Assembly: GCA_003116995.1 (NCBI GenBank)
Contig: BDSL01000001.1
Coordinates: 682,001 to 746,000, forward strand
Direction of reading: 5' to 3'
DNA length: 64,000 bases
From: Yamagishiella unicocca
Lineage: Eukaryota; Chlorophyta; Chlorophyceae; Chlamydomonadales; Volvocaceae
A model generated the notes under the pieces. That model saw nothing but the letters and a program-made list of their open reading frames with translations. It did not search any database and was not told the DNA's origin. Within the stretch, counting starts at the first letter, position 1. Each line of letters begins with the position of its first letter. A program made the position numbers and the translations under genes. Below, in pieces: positions 54,424 through 64,000 of this stretch.

Positions 54424-55170
54424 CTGGTCGGGTGACGGGCTGCGCGGAGGCGCCCTGCCCCGTCCCCTCGCTGAGCTGGACATGGAGTTGGCGTCGCTCG
54501 CCGCGTCGTCGTCGTCTTGGTCGTCGTCGCTGTTTGCGTCCATGGGGTCGTTCAGGAAGTTGGGGCTGAGGCCCGGGTAGGCCAGGGAGGAGTGCAGCGC
54601 GCCGCGGGTGCCCATGACGCCGGAGCGGTGCAGGTCATCCAGCTGGAGGGGGGGCGGAGGGTGGTGAGGGGAGGGGAGTGGTGAGGGAGTGGTGAGGGAG
54701 GGAGGGAGGGAGGGAAGGGAGGGACAGGGAGGGAAGGCGCAGGAAGGGAAGGCGCCGCGGTTGGGGCGCAGGCGGGGCGCGGGGGTGGGGCGGGTAGGGT
54801 AGGACTTGGCAACGTCTCGGCGAGGGAGCGTACCCCGCATGGAGGAATCGTGGCGTTTGAGAAGCCAAGGGAGCTTAGAAGGAACTTTATGCGAGCTGTT
54901 TCGGGTTCGTCGTACGGCAATATGTTAGGGAGCAGGGTACCGTCGAATGCGCTCGAACCAAGCATATTCCCTATATGTTAGCAGTGGCAAAGGCGGCGGA
55001 CCGCCTTGCGTCTCAGTCGTAACGGGACTCACTGTGAACACCGGGTCGAGGCTTTGTATCTTCCGAGCATCCTTAGCTTTGTATATAAATTGAACCTGAT
55101 GCCTGGGAGAGCCCTGCCCTTCGTCGGCCAGGATGCCAGCACCGGGCAGCTGAGGCAGGCGACTCGGCAT
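54424..55170 (-). CDS. Probable 5' exons of the large unrecognised gene
   Basis: Two adjacent exons fit well: 54970-54834 (MLGSSAFDGTLLPNILPYDE then TARIKFLLSSLGFSNATIPP) and 54642-54424 (LDDLHRSGVMGTRGALHSS then an acidic Asp-rich stretch and SARGRGRAPPRSPSPDQ), joined in phase 0. A candidate first exon at 55170-55033 (MPSRLPQLPGAGILADEG ... FIYKAKDARKIQSLDPVFT) has a good GTGAGT donor but its phase does not match the next exon, so an exon or detail is missing. The exon at 54642-54424 ends phase 0 while the exon at 53572 needs phase 2, so at least one further small exon must lie between them if this is one gene. Family unknown. Confidence 0.5.
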
Positions 55171-55610
55171 TGCCTTCTACCTGATTGCTATAGCTGGTCC
55201 TCAAATACATATAGTGCTATCATGTACCTATAAAGTCATTAATAAGGCGTGAACAAGGCTTTTAGAGTTGCAGGCACTCGGAGAAACAACGCATCCAAAA
55301 TGGAAAACGTCCGCTGCTCAAGCATGAAATAGCCAAAGACATTACTTTTGGCGTCCGTGAGTGGCAACCTGCAACACGTTTGCGCGAGGAGTGTGGTTTT
55401 CGCCGTATTGTCGTATAGAGGAAATCTCGGCGGTGTTTAAGCCTTTGAGGAGGGTAGGAAGGAGAGACTAATGACCACTGTCACACTAGTGGTGATTGTT
55501 CTTCGATCGTGTACCCTGAGAAAAGTCCCTGGCTCCCTGCTATCATCGCTGCAAGCGCAGCTACCGCGTGCTATCATCAAAACCGTTACCGGTACTGGTA
55601 GCTTTTAACA
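55171..55610. promoter_or_regulatory. Promoter interval of the cyclophilin gene, possibly shared
   Basis: The 440 bp between the probable 5' end of the large minus-strand gene and the start codon at 55611 are comparatively AT-rich. Both 5' UTRs probably lie here, making a third divergent pair in the window. Confidence 0.4.
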
Positions 55611-58600
55611 ATGGCTGGTCCTGTCATTTTATCATGTAGCGGCAAGCTCTGCAGCAGCAGCGCGCTCCCTCGCGCTCGCGCGTCGCTGGGCCGTGGTCGC
55701 GTTGCTGTGCAATGTCGCGCGACAAACGCTCGATCGGGTGTCCCAAAAGATCAACCCGACACGGTTGCACTTGCCGTCGGTCGTCGCGGTGTCGTCTCCG
55801 CGCTGCTTGCCGGCGCTCTGCTGCTGCCGGCCGGAGCCTCGCTGGCGGAGGAAGCTGATCTTGCGCCGCAGGCCAGCACCGATGTATCTGTAGCCGAAGA
55901 GGTTATTATCGCGCCACAGGACAGCGAAGAAGCGCCTTTGGCTGGGGAAGCGGATCTCGCTCCGGAAGCAACTAGCAGCGAGGTCGCGATAGCGGAGGCT
56001 GCTGACGTCGCGCCAGAGGCCAGCACCAGCGGCGCCGAGACGGTCGCTGCCAGTGGTCCCACAAAGGTAAGGCCGCCAGGGCGCCGTTGAGTCACTACTG
56101 GCTGACCCAGACGCCGCTGGTCGCGATGGGGGCAAGATGAGATGTTTTGTAAAGACGCCCGCCGCGTATGATGTTCGAACAGAGATCCCAGCGCTCCGGC
56201 AGGCGGATGTCGAATGGGCATCCCACAGAGCCACCGTGCACACCGTGTGGCCCTGGCAGCGCTACGCGCGCCTTGGGTTGATTCGGCGATGGACTTGCGA
56301 CACCAGAATTTAACGTCAATCCTAGGGCTGGGAATAAACCTACCGCACAGTCATGATCGTTCGGATCGTTCAGGTACGCAACACCTATCTCACGTTTCAT
56401 ACTGATGGAAGGGTACGGCATGTTTAGGCTACGACCTAAAAAAGATGGCTCTGGGTTGGCTGCGCTCCAGGTGGGCCCCAGAGAGCACGACCTGGATCTG
56501 GGATCCGTCTGTCGCAGCCCAATGAGGCCTTTGGGCGGAAGTATTAATGCGCACACCGTATCCCAACTCGCCGCCGCCCTTGTGACCCAACGGCCCTGCG
56601 GCGGGGCTGCATCGCCCACCCTCCCGTATCCCGGCCCATCTCTGTCCGCCTAGCCCAAAGATGGCGGTCATCACTTGGCAGAGCCGCCCCTCTTCTGGCT
56701 CCCACACGCAGGTGTTCATGGATGTCAACATCGACGGCAACCCCGCCGGCCGGATTGCAATCGAGTTGTTCACAGACGTCACCGCTGGCAGCTCGCGCTT
56801 CGCCGAGCTGGCAGCGGGGCGGCAGGGCGTGGACTACCGGCTGTCCAAATTCAACGGCGTGCTGCCGGTATGAGTGGGTCGGTTCGGGTTAGGTCGAGTT
56901 GGGTAAGGATCTTTGTGCTGATGAGGAGAGGGCTAGGTGTGGTTTCAGGCGGGGAACGCCGTGTAGCTTGTCTTGGGGGGCGCCGGGTGCATGAATAACT
57001 TTAGACATAATTTTTCTTAGAGGGATGATGTTACAGATTAGGAGAGCTATGCAGCCTTACGTGATGCGGCGCATCCGCATCCAAGGGACTGTAATGCCTC
57101 CTGCACCCCCGCAGACGTACATCCGCAACGCCGGCCTCAACCGCTTGTCGTACAGTGCCACGGAGTCGTCCCCCATCACAGAAGGCGACTCGGTTGAGTC
57201 CTTGGAGGTGGGAGGAAGGCGGCGAGGGGAGGGGAGGGGAGGGCAGGGTAGGGCAGGGCAGGGCAAGGCAAGGCAAGGCAAGGCATGTGGTCGCCTTTGC
57301 AGCATGACAGGGGCGACGACATGCGACGAGATTGAAGCACCAACGCTTGCTGCGCCACAGCGCCAAGGCCGCAGTAACAGCTGGATGGCACCTGGCCGCA
57401 CCCCCAACGCCGTCTGCCAGCGGCAGCGCGGGCGTGCCTCCGTTGACTTATCCCGCTGTCGCTCGCTGCCCAGGATGAGCTGGACAAGCAACTGCGGCGC
57501 CACGACCAGGCGGGTCTGGTATCACTCATTGTGCGGGAAAAAGAGGCCAGGTGGGTGCGGGGGCTCCTCCGCCGTCTGGGGTCCTTCAGGGCGGGAATCG
57601 ACCAGCGCCCAGCCCAAGGTAGGGGTCGGGGCTTGCGGTGACCGTTGGTATCGGCGAACCGGCGAGTACGGATGGCTGGCGTCGTTCAAGGCGAGAGGTA
57701 GCAGTGCCACTGGCCGAGGCTTTAGTGGAGGGTCATGGAGCAAGGCGTCCAGCAGCAGCTCGGATTGTCTCCCTGGCTTGTTTGGCCCAGCATCTGGTCA
57801 CATCTCCCTGCTTACTTGCTCACTCCGCCGCACGCTCCTGCGGATCCCGCCCACCACCTGTAGGCCGGTCAAGGAGCGCCTGGTGGCCCGCGACGGGAAG
57901 CTTATCACGGTGCTGGTGGGTGCTGGCCCATTATGCCGCGATAGCTGAGCTTGTCCTAGCTCCGCCCGCCCTAGCACCGCCCCATTTCATTCGTTTCGCT
58001 CGTCAACGTACCCTGGCGGCAAAGCCCATGGCACTGCGGCTGGGCCCCCGCTCTTGCTGACGGCACGCCGGCACTGTCTCTCCTATACCGCATCTTACGT
58101 TGGGCTAGGAGGCCCAATACGTAACATTCCTATCAATATGCGCGGAAGAAGCGGTTCGTAAAACATAAGCTCCCTCAGGCGACCTCCAACTGTCCCGGCA
58201 CCCGCGTACGGCCTTCTGCACCCATGTCATGCAGGAGCAAGCCGGGGAGGCGCCCAATGGTACCCAGTTCACTATCACGACTGCGGCCAGGTGGGGTGTT
58301 GGGTGTGAGCGGGCCAGCAGGGCGTGGGGTAGGGTTGCGAAAAGAAACAAACACACCCCTTCACTGGGAAGGGCACAGGAGTCAAGAGAGGCGCGCACAC
58401 CCGGCTAGGGAGCAAGCATTGCGGTCGGTTGCAAATTGCATGCCTTCCCCAGATCACTGTCGACGCCGACATCTACACAACACATCTGTGCGGCGCTAGG
58501 GTACCCGTCATCTATGGGCTCAAAACCCCCCGAGCTCTCAAACTGCATGTTGAGCCTTCTCCAGCTAGTCATATTCTCCTCCTTTGCCGGCCTTTCATCC

Positions 58601-59369
58601 TCTGCATTCCTGGAACTCACCGCAGCCCTGAGCTCGATGGCACGAACCTCATCATCGGTCGGGTGGTTGCGGGCGAGGAGCTGCTCAAGCGGATTTCCGC
58701 GCTCCCAGTCAACAGGCCGCGCAACGACAACCCCTACTTCGTGGTACGGCTCGTTTCCATGCCGGCGGCGGGAGATCTTAGTGGGTTGGTTCAGGTCGGC
58801 GTCACTGCCGAGCTACTATCGCGAAACGGCGTGTAATGATAGGCAGAGTGCCGACAGGAGTGACGCGGCGCATCGGGAAGGGATCCAGCTTCCTCGTGCC
58901 GCAGGGCCTCACAGGGGCGTCACGCGTCAGGCACCGACCAGCCAGCACAGCGCGCGTAGGGGTGTGCGCCGAACGCGTCTTTTGCTGTTGGAGGCGTGGT
59001 TCGGTACTTTAGATCGCTGGGCGCAACGCAATGACATGTGGGCGACCCACCCACCATTCGCAGCCATCGCGGGACTGCCCACACTAAGCTACAGTGGCTT
59101 GCGATCGCTGAGCCGGGAGCAGGCACAGAGGTGCCGCCCCACCCGCTGTCCGAAAGCAGTGACTGTCAGGGCCCCTGTACCCTTTTGACATGTGAATCAG
59201 CATGAGCTGCGGCTCAAGGAACATGTGACCGTATCCCGCCACTCACCCCCTCCGCCCACCTGCGCAGGCCGGCAAGGCCATGGGGGACAAGCGCGCCGTC
59301 ACCGCGGAGCGCGCCTTCTACCGGCCCTTCCAAAAAGTGGTCGTGTCCGGCAGCGGCATCCTTGAATAG
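55611..59369 (+). CDS. Chloroplast (thylakoid-lumen) cyclophilin-like protein, CYP26-2 type
   Basis: Eight exons: 55611-56066, 56712-56867, 57115-57207, 57474-57550, 57864-57915, 58235-58290, 58626-58743 and 59268-59369 (369 aa). The N-terminus has a bipartite transit signal: a basic Ser/Ala-rich chloroplast part, then RR (58-59), a hydrophobic segment VVSALLAGALLLPAG and cleavage motif SLA|EE (about 79/80), i.e. twin-arginine lumen targeting. Acidic repeats follow, then the cyclophilin-like domain from VFMDVNIDGNPAGRIAIELF, with GLVSLIVREKEARPVKERLV, APNGTQFTITTAASPELDG, LIIGRVVAGEELLKRI and GDKRAVTAERAFYRPFQKVV. From memory these blocks match Arabidopsis CYP26-2. The active-site FHR motif of classic cyclophilins is replaced (FNG), so proline isomerase activity is doubtful. 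Confidence 0.9.
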
Positions 59370-59525
59370 GGTTGCCATGGAGGGCGGATGCAACGGTTGG
59401 CGGGGAAAGCGACCAGGCACGTTACCTGGCAAACCGTTTCTCTGACATGCGCGGTGCTGCTGTTACAACGTCGGTAGTGCTGGGCTCTCGACGCCGCAAT
59501 ATACCTGGACATGGGCTGCTAGGGA

Positions 59526-59783
59526 ATGAAGTGGTGGTTCTACCCTCTCTTGCCCCGGCAGGGTCAGTGCTTTGGGTACAGTCGGGTGTACCAAAAGATG
59601 AGGGACCCCATGCCGCAGGGGGGAAGTGAGGATCCTGACACGGGCGCGATCGAGGGGCTGGTGTCGCGCATGTCGCGTACTTTGATGCAGCGGCAGCTGG
59701 GTTCAGACCTAGTCATCTCCTTCATTGCGCTCCTAGGAGCAACGGCAGAGGCCCAGGAGACAGCTGGCGATCCGGACGTGTAG
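59526..59783 (+). other. Open frame inside the 3' region of the cyclophilin gene
   Basis: It reads GQCFGYSRVYQKMRDPMPQG, then GAIEGLVSRMSRTLMQRQLG and LVISFIALLGATAEAQETAG to a stop. A pyrimidine-rich CCCCGGCAG lies just upstream, so it looks like a terminal exon of something, but I cannot join it in frame to the cyclophilin and do not know the family. A TGTAA poly(A) signal lies right after it (59795-59799). It may be an alternative last exon, a decayed gene fragment, or chance. Confidence 0.25.
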
Positions 59784-59794
59784 GATGGCGCGCC

Positions 59795-59799
59795 TGTAA
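59795..59799 (+). terminator. TGTAA poly(A) signal, cyclophilin gene
   Basis: TGTAA lies 426 nt after the stop at 59369 and is the nearest candidate downstream of the cyclophilin gene. Confidence 0.4.
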
Positions 59800-59989
59800 T
59801 GGTGCTGCTGCGGGGACTGCTGACGGCCTAGTGGCACGGGGAATCAGACGCCGCACTGCCAGCTATCGATAAGACGGAACCCATCTGCTGCGGCTAACTA
59901 CTAACGGAGCTTCGAGAGTGTGTCCACCACCAGCGGCGGTGGTGCAGCGTCGTCGCCACGACAAACAGCTGCCTTAGACACCTGGGGAG

Positions 59990-60240
59990 GAGCAGGCGCA
60001 CGCTCGCGCCTCTGCAGCTCGGTCACTGGTGGTACGGCATGCGTACTCAGGTCGAGCCTGTGCTGCGAGAGTGCGCGGCCTGTGACCTCAGCAAAGCTCA
60101 GGCCATGATGCGCCCATTGCGGCTCTGCCCGCTGGAGATCAAGGGCCTATCCTACCGCCGGGGTATCGACCTTCGCCCAGACGTCCGACGGCTACCGCTA
60201 CCGGTACCGACAGCCATCGAAGTGACACCACTCTGCGGAA
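59990..60240 (+). mobile_element. Relic of a gypsy-type retrotransposon integrase
   Basis: One frame reads WYGMRTQVEPVLRECAACDL and RPLRLCPLEIKGLSYRRGID. This fits the end of the integrase H2C2 zinc-binding region (typical WPGM..V...V..C..C) and the start of the catalytic core (L.PL.I....Y...G.DL). After ID the expected core residues do not follow and the reading frame degenerates into low-complexity basic sequence, so it is a fragment. No LTRs or reverse transcriptase are visible in the window. Confidence 0.55.
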
Positions 60241-60577
60241 GCGCAACCACGAGGGCCCCATGCGCCAGGCCACGACACAGATCACCGTGCGAAGTCAAAG
60301 CACTCCTCACTGGTCGGGAAAAGGCAGCCGACCGAGGCCGACAGCAAGCAGAAAGCGATTTCAAACGCGAAAGAGCCTCGCTGAGTAGGGAATGCGTGTC
60401 AACACTGGTCAACACGAACCACCAACACCAAGCCTGCAGTGAAGCACGAAAGCGCAACCGGGTTTTAGGGTTTTACGGCCAAGAGGCCAGGCCCCAAGTC
60501 AAGTCACGGAAAAAAGAATCGTGCCGAGTAGGGAATGTGTGTCCAACGCGCGCCGCCCCCCCAAGCCTGCAACGTGG

Positions 60578-61336
60578 TCAAGAGTCACCAAAACGAGCCG
60601 GCATCGGCTCCGTTGCCGCCAACAACGACCAAGCCGTCAGCGTGGTCATGGCCACGAGCACCGAGCCATTAGTAAGGCCCAGCGAGTTGAGGTGCCGCGG
60701 CCTAGCACGAGGACCATCATCAGAGGCGCCAATGCCGCCAAGCTCCAGCATCTGGTACCAGAGAGGGCGGAAGACGAGAGACGACGGAGAGCAGAGACTG
60801 CGCCGCAAGCAGCCCGACAGGTGCGCGGCCCATGACGAGGTCCACAGAAGGAGGACGGGGACTACGGAGCCTAGGGCTCCGTAGCCCTGTAGAAAGTAGG
60901 CCATTGTAGGCCAGGACACGTGACATAACAGGCAGAAGAACACACCATCAGGAATCAAGAGCCCTTCAGTTTTATCCACTACAAAAGAGACAGCATGGGT
61001 TTGTTGCGTCAGACATCTGTGGCAACCTATTTGTGGGATACTGTGTTTTGAAAACACTTTCCATACCTGAGCCTCCCCAGGCTCTGCAAGCACGCCCTTC
61101 AACATGGTCATGTAGAATGGAGTCTCTGGGGTGGTAGGTGCCTCTGCTTTGCGCGCCTTCGCTTCCACCTCCGCCTTAAGAACCTCAGCTTCCGCCGCTG
61201 CCTTGCGCGCCTCTTCAGTGTTCACCATCGCGGGGCCAATCGACATGACATGGCTTATCGAGTGAAGTACGGATGAGACAAGGCTGTTTATTGCGAATAG
61301 GCTGCCGTGGCGTGCAGCTGTCTGGTGCGGGTACAA
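60578..61336 (-). CDS. Unrecognised ORF between two mobile-element relics
   Basis: An open minus-strand frame of 252 codons. From an internal Met near 61246 it reads an Ala/Glu/Lys-rich helix (EEARKAAAEAEVLKAEVEA), then TPFYMTMLKGVLAEPGEAQV and a cysteine/histidine-containing part (GCHRCLTQQTHAVSFVVD, FFCLLCHVSWP). The Cys pairs could bind zinc. No family recognised; the position suggests a mobile-element protein or pseudogene. The C-terminal half overlaps the integrase relic's flank and is probably not coding. Confidence 0.25.
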   Translation of the reverse strand: MYPHQTAARHGSLFAINSLVSSVLHSISHVMSIGPAMVNTEEARKAAAEAEVLKAEVEAKARKAEAPTTPETPFYMTMLKGVLAEPGEAQVWKVFSKHSIPQIGCHRCLTQQTHAVSFVVDKTEGLLIPDGVFFCLLCHVSWPTMAYFLQGYGALGSVVPVLLLWTSSWAAHLSGCLRRSLCSPSSLVFRPLWYQMLELGGIGASDDGPRARPRHLNSLGLTNGSVLVAMTTLTAWSLLAATEPMPARFGDS

Positions 61337-61669
61337 CGGCTGGTACGGCGACTGGTGGCTGGCCGCTGCTTAGGTCGCGCGCCTGCCTGTTCTCAGTGTT
61401 CGCCGTTGCGCTGATAGTACCAAAGAGCCGTGTCCATCTGCCGGGACGGCGGCATCTAACGTTCCCACCCTCTTCCCCTGGGTAGTGGATTTTTGCTCGG
61501 ATCTGCTGCGCTCGGCGTCGGGGGCGCCGCTCCAGTCTCAACACGGGGCGCTCCCGTACTACACTAGGATACCCGTTTGGTTTGGGTGGTTCCGTCGCCT
61601 TTCGGGGGGCTCGTTTATTGTCGCCTTGCATGGCGCATTTGTAGCATGTTCAGGCGCGGGGTGCAACAT

Positions 61670-61814
61670 GGTGCTGTCATCACTATCGGCCACTAGTATC
61701 GGACTCCACGCTTTCCGCTCTGGCGGCGCCTCTGCGGCGGTGAACGCGGGAGCCGATCGAGCCCTTGGAAGAGTGCCAAGGTATTCGAGCAACGTTACGC
61801 TACGGACAGCGTAG
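61670..61814 (+). mobile_element. C-terminal fragment of a tyrosine recombinase
   Basis: The frame contains SIGLHAFRSGGASAAVNAGA, close to the HxxR box (H-x-x-R-x-G-G-A/T-x-A) of tyrosine recombinases of DIRS/PAT- and Crypton-like eukaryotic elements. The downstream residues that should read like RHGRW and the nucleophilic tyrosine are not recognisable (ALGRVPRYSSNVTLRTA then stop), so it is inactive or interrupted. Confidence 0.5.
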
Positions 61815-63083
61815 GCGTCCGCCGCCAGCTGACGGCCCGCATCACGGGCCCCACCCAATGAAATGCACAGCGGGTTCCTTCAAGGACTGTCATCACTGTC
61901 GGCCGCTAGTGCTGGCTAGTGCAACCTCAATATGGGTGGGTGTCAGGGCGTGCGTCTTCCGTTTATCTTCTGAAGTTTTGTGTCTCCGAAGGGGTGGCTG
62001 GGATCTGAGTGCTGGCCTCTACATCGAGTGGCTGGGATCTGAGTGCTGGCCATTCGACCCCTCCTCCTGCTGTAACGTGATACGGCAGAAATGAGCAACA
62101 GCATACGTTCATCCTTGTCGGTGAAGGCCTGCAGACCCTAAATTAAATCGTCCACTGCAGCGTGGCAAGGGAGAGTGGTAAGCTCTCAGCATCCGCCTGA
62201 AACAACGCTGCGACCGCGTCCAAAAATGACATATGCAGTATGTCAGGTTAACGGTCGGGGCTACCTGAAGGCCGCGCGTGGAAGTTGCAATTACTACCAT
62301 GTCAACTTAATTTGTCGTCAAAACGACGGCTTGGCTCACATATGCAATGGCAGGCAAACAAGGGGCTTACCGCATAATGTTGACGGACACTGCTATTGCA
62401 AGGAAAGTTAAGCGAGGCCTCCGATCTCGCACAGTGTGTGCTTAGCGGATTAAGCGCAAGGAACCGCTTCACCGAAGGACACCCCTTTGGACGCAAGTCC
62501 CAAGCGGAGGGTCTAACCTCGGCGATTGTGTGTACAAGAAGTGTATCTGTTCTTACTTGTTTTGCGAATGGTGTGTCTGGGTATACTATATAGGTCTACT
62601 TATTATAAACAATCCCATTCCGATGCTTTCTGCCCGAGACCCATGTCTTTTCACCAAAGTCGCCGCTGACCGCACCCCACCTACATAGGTTTTAGAAAAA
62701 ATAAATGCACCCTAGACAAGCTTATACTGTGTGCCGATTGTCCCGTCACAGAACCTATCCTTTCTAGAACCCCGCCAACGAGCCCAAGCCCCTTTGAAGC
62801 TACAGGAGCCAGACCCTGGCACAGGTCTGGACGTGATGGGAAATATTGAAATATATGGCCTTCTCATCGTATCTTGCATGGCCTCAGCGACTCGAGGCTT
62901 TGCGTGGCCCCGTTGCGTTAGGTATGTAAGCTAACATCTGGCATAACGTCCCCCAAACGCCTCCCATTACGCCCCTCGATATTTGCAGCGAATACCATAA
63001 GGCATCGCAAGCGGCACCATCCTTGGGTTATGCAGATGTAGTTAGAAACCTACGGGACACGTCAACACACAAATTTATCTCTT
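61815..63083. other. Gene-free interval of lower GC before the last gene
   Basis: No exon was recognised. It contains a 24-bp direct repeat (GTGGCTGGGATCTGAGTGCT...) at 61994-62017 and 62028-62051. The segment at 62580-62720 is AT-rich. The promoter of the gene starting at 63084 must be near its right end. Confidence 0.5.
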
Positions 63084-63414
63084 ATGGAGCCTGCTACTGA
63101 GCCCGCCGCCAAGCGACAAAGGAAGGAACCTGCATGGAAGGCGGGTTATGTAGACCCTAGCAAATTGAAAGACCTGAAGGACGGGTTTTCGGTGCCACCT
63201 GGCGTACTGGACGACGACGGCGCACGACAGCCAGCCAGCTCAAGCCCGTCCAACGTCGGTGCCGGTGGCGGCGAGGACGATGGAGTGACGAAGATTCTGC
63301 AGTCACGCCTCGTGGATAACAACCGCATGGAGGTGGTGGTCCTGCACAAGGGGCGCCGCTACCGCGGAATAATGGATCGAACGGGCCTGCCCCAGAGCAT
63401 CGGCGTGACGACAC
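63084..63414 (+). CDS. First exon of an unrecognised gene (5' partial)
   Basis: The exon opens MEPATEPAAKRQRKEPAWKA, giving a short basic nuclear-localisation-like patch (KRQRKE), then KLKDLKDGFSVPPGVLDDD, a Gly/Ser/Pro spacer and GVTKILQSRLVDNNRMEVVV, LHKGRRYRGIMDRTG. It ends CGG|GTGCGT, a plausible donor just before an in-frame stop. The next exon is not identifiable in the remaining 580 bp, so the gene probably continues beyond the window. KGRRYRGIM recalls chromatin-associated proteins, but I do not assign a family. Confidence 0.5.
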
Positions 63415-64000
63415 GGGTGCGTTAGCAGCGAAGGGGGAATGGACAGCAAGGACGGGTTTCCAGACCATAGGCGCTGGCACGGTTGGGAGGCTCACTGATT
63501 GGCCCGGTCAGGCACTGGCCAGGCAAGGGGAATGGCGCAAACACGCTAGCACGCCAACCAGCAGCGTCAACTTCACGCCGTCATAGGGACAGTTGCGAAA
63601 ACATTGGAACACACTAATATGACGGGTATGCTATTTCAGGCCTAGCATGTTTCATCCCGGTAACTGGGTTCTATGTAGCTGGGCCCTTCTCCATAAACGT
63701 GGACCCTTTCCAGTCTGAAGCGCATCGCCATAGGCTTGGACAGAAAATACATCCCACTCGAACAAACCCGCACATGATGCGCTTCTCATCACCAGACGAG
63801 GCCAACTCGTCTTTGCGCAAAGTCTGTTGGCCTGCCTCCCGCCTCCCCCTCGCGGTACGCGGTTTCTTACGCGTAAACAGGTTCCCCATGCAGCCCCTCG
63901 CATTTTGCTCTCGTCCTGCGGCTGTCCCGACGCACACCCGCCGGTGTTTCACGCCGCAGTGCCCCTTGCCCTCCTCCTGCACATAGGTGACGAGAGCGGA
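63415..64000. other. Right edge, probable intron or flank of the last gene
   Basis: No exon with coding character was recognised on either strand. Confidence 0.4.

Overview
The window is nuclear DNA of a green alga, most likely a volvocine chlorophyte (Chlamydomonas/Gonium/Volvox group). The evidence is very GC-rich exons with GC-ending codons, many short GT-AG introns inside pyrimidine/G-rich sequence, alanine/glycine/proline low-complexity inserts, several TGTAA poly(A) signals, (T)TTTAGGG-like telomeric motifs inside introns, and plant-type orthologues (plant PRMT5, dihydrofolate synthetase, CYP26-2-type lumenal cyclophilin). Species cannot be named from the sequence alone. Gene models were built by hand: splice sites were chosen so that phases match, and the summed exon lengths of all complete models are divisible by three.

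Layout, left to right: a TKL-type protein kinase (+, 507-4963); a GC/CGG-rich gap; a small mitochondrial protein (-, 7383-8516) divergent from PRMT5 (+, 8748-12833); then a locus where a plus-strand gene with ADI-type motifs (gene A, 14213-16109) converges on a minus-strand SANT + JAMM/MPN+ MYSM1-like deubiquitinase (gene B, 23018-29533). Their convergent tails carry a nearly perfect 5.09-kb tandem duplication (14409-24590). It leaves one intact copy of each gene plus one truncated orphan of each. Gene B is divergent from a mitoribosomal mS29/DAP3 GTPase gene (+, from 29796) whose 3' end is not visible.

After a gene-poor, lower-GC gap comes a mitochondrial-type dihydrofolate synthetase (+, 35826-39892). 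Next is a second low-GC gap holding a broken GIY-YIG-like ORF and an unassigned ORF. Then come a cysteine dioxygenase (-, 43870-45776), a large unrecognised minus-strand gene (48379 to about 55 kb), and a thylakoid-lumen cyclophilin of the CYP26-2 type (+, 55611-59369). The right end holds relics of a gypsy-type integrase and a tyrosine recombinase, then the first exon of another gene (63084-63414).

Functionally these are housekeeping and chromatin genes (PRMT5, H2A-type deubiquitinase, folate synthesis, mitochondrial translation, cysteine catabolism, thylakoid folding) with no operon logic. Organisation is by divergent pairs: 8516/8748, 29533/29796 and probably about 55170/55611. The most notable structure is the duplication, which is either very recent or an assembly artefact. 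A family of short, near-identical sequences around GAAGACCCGNNTACACG, found in both orientations in introns of unrelated genes, also deserves attention.
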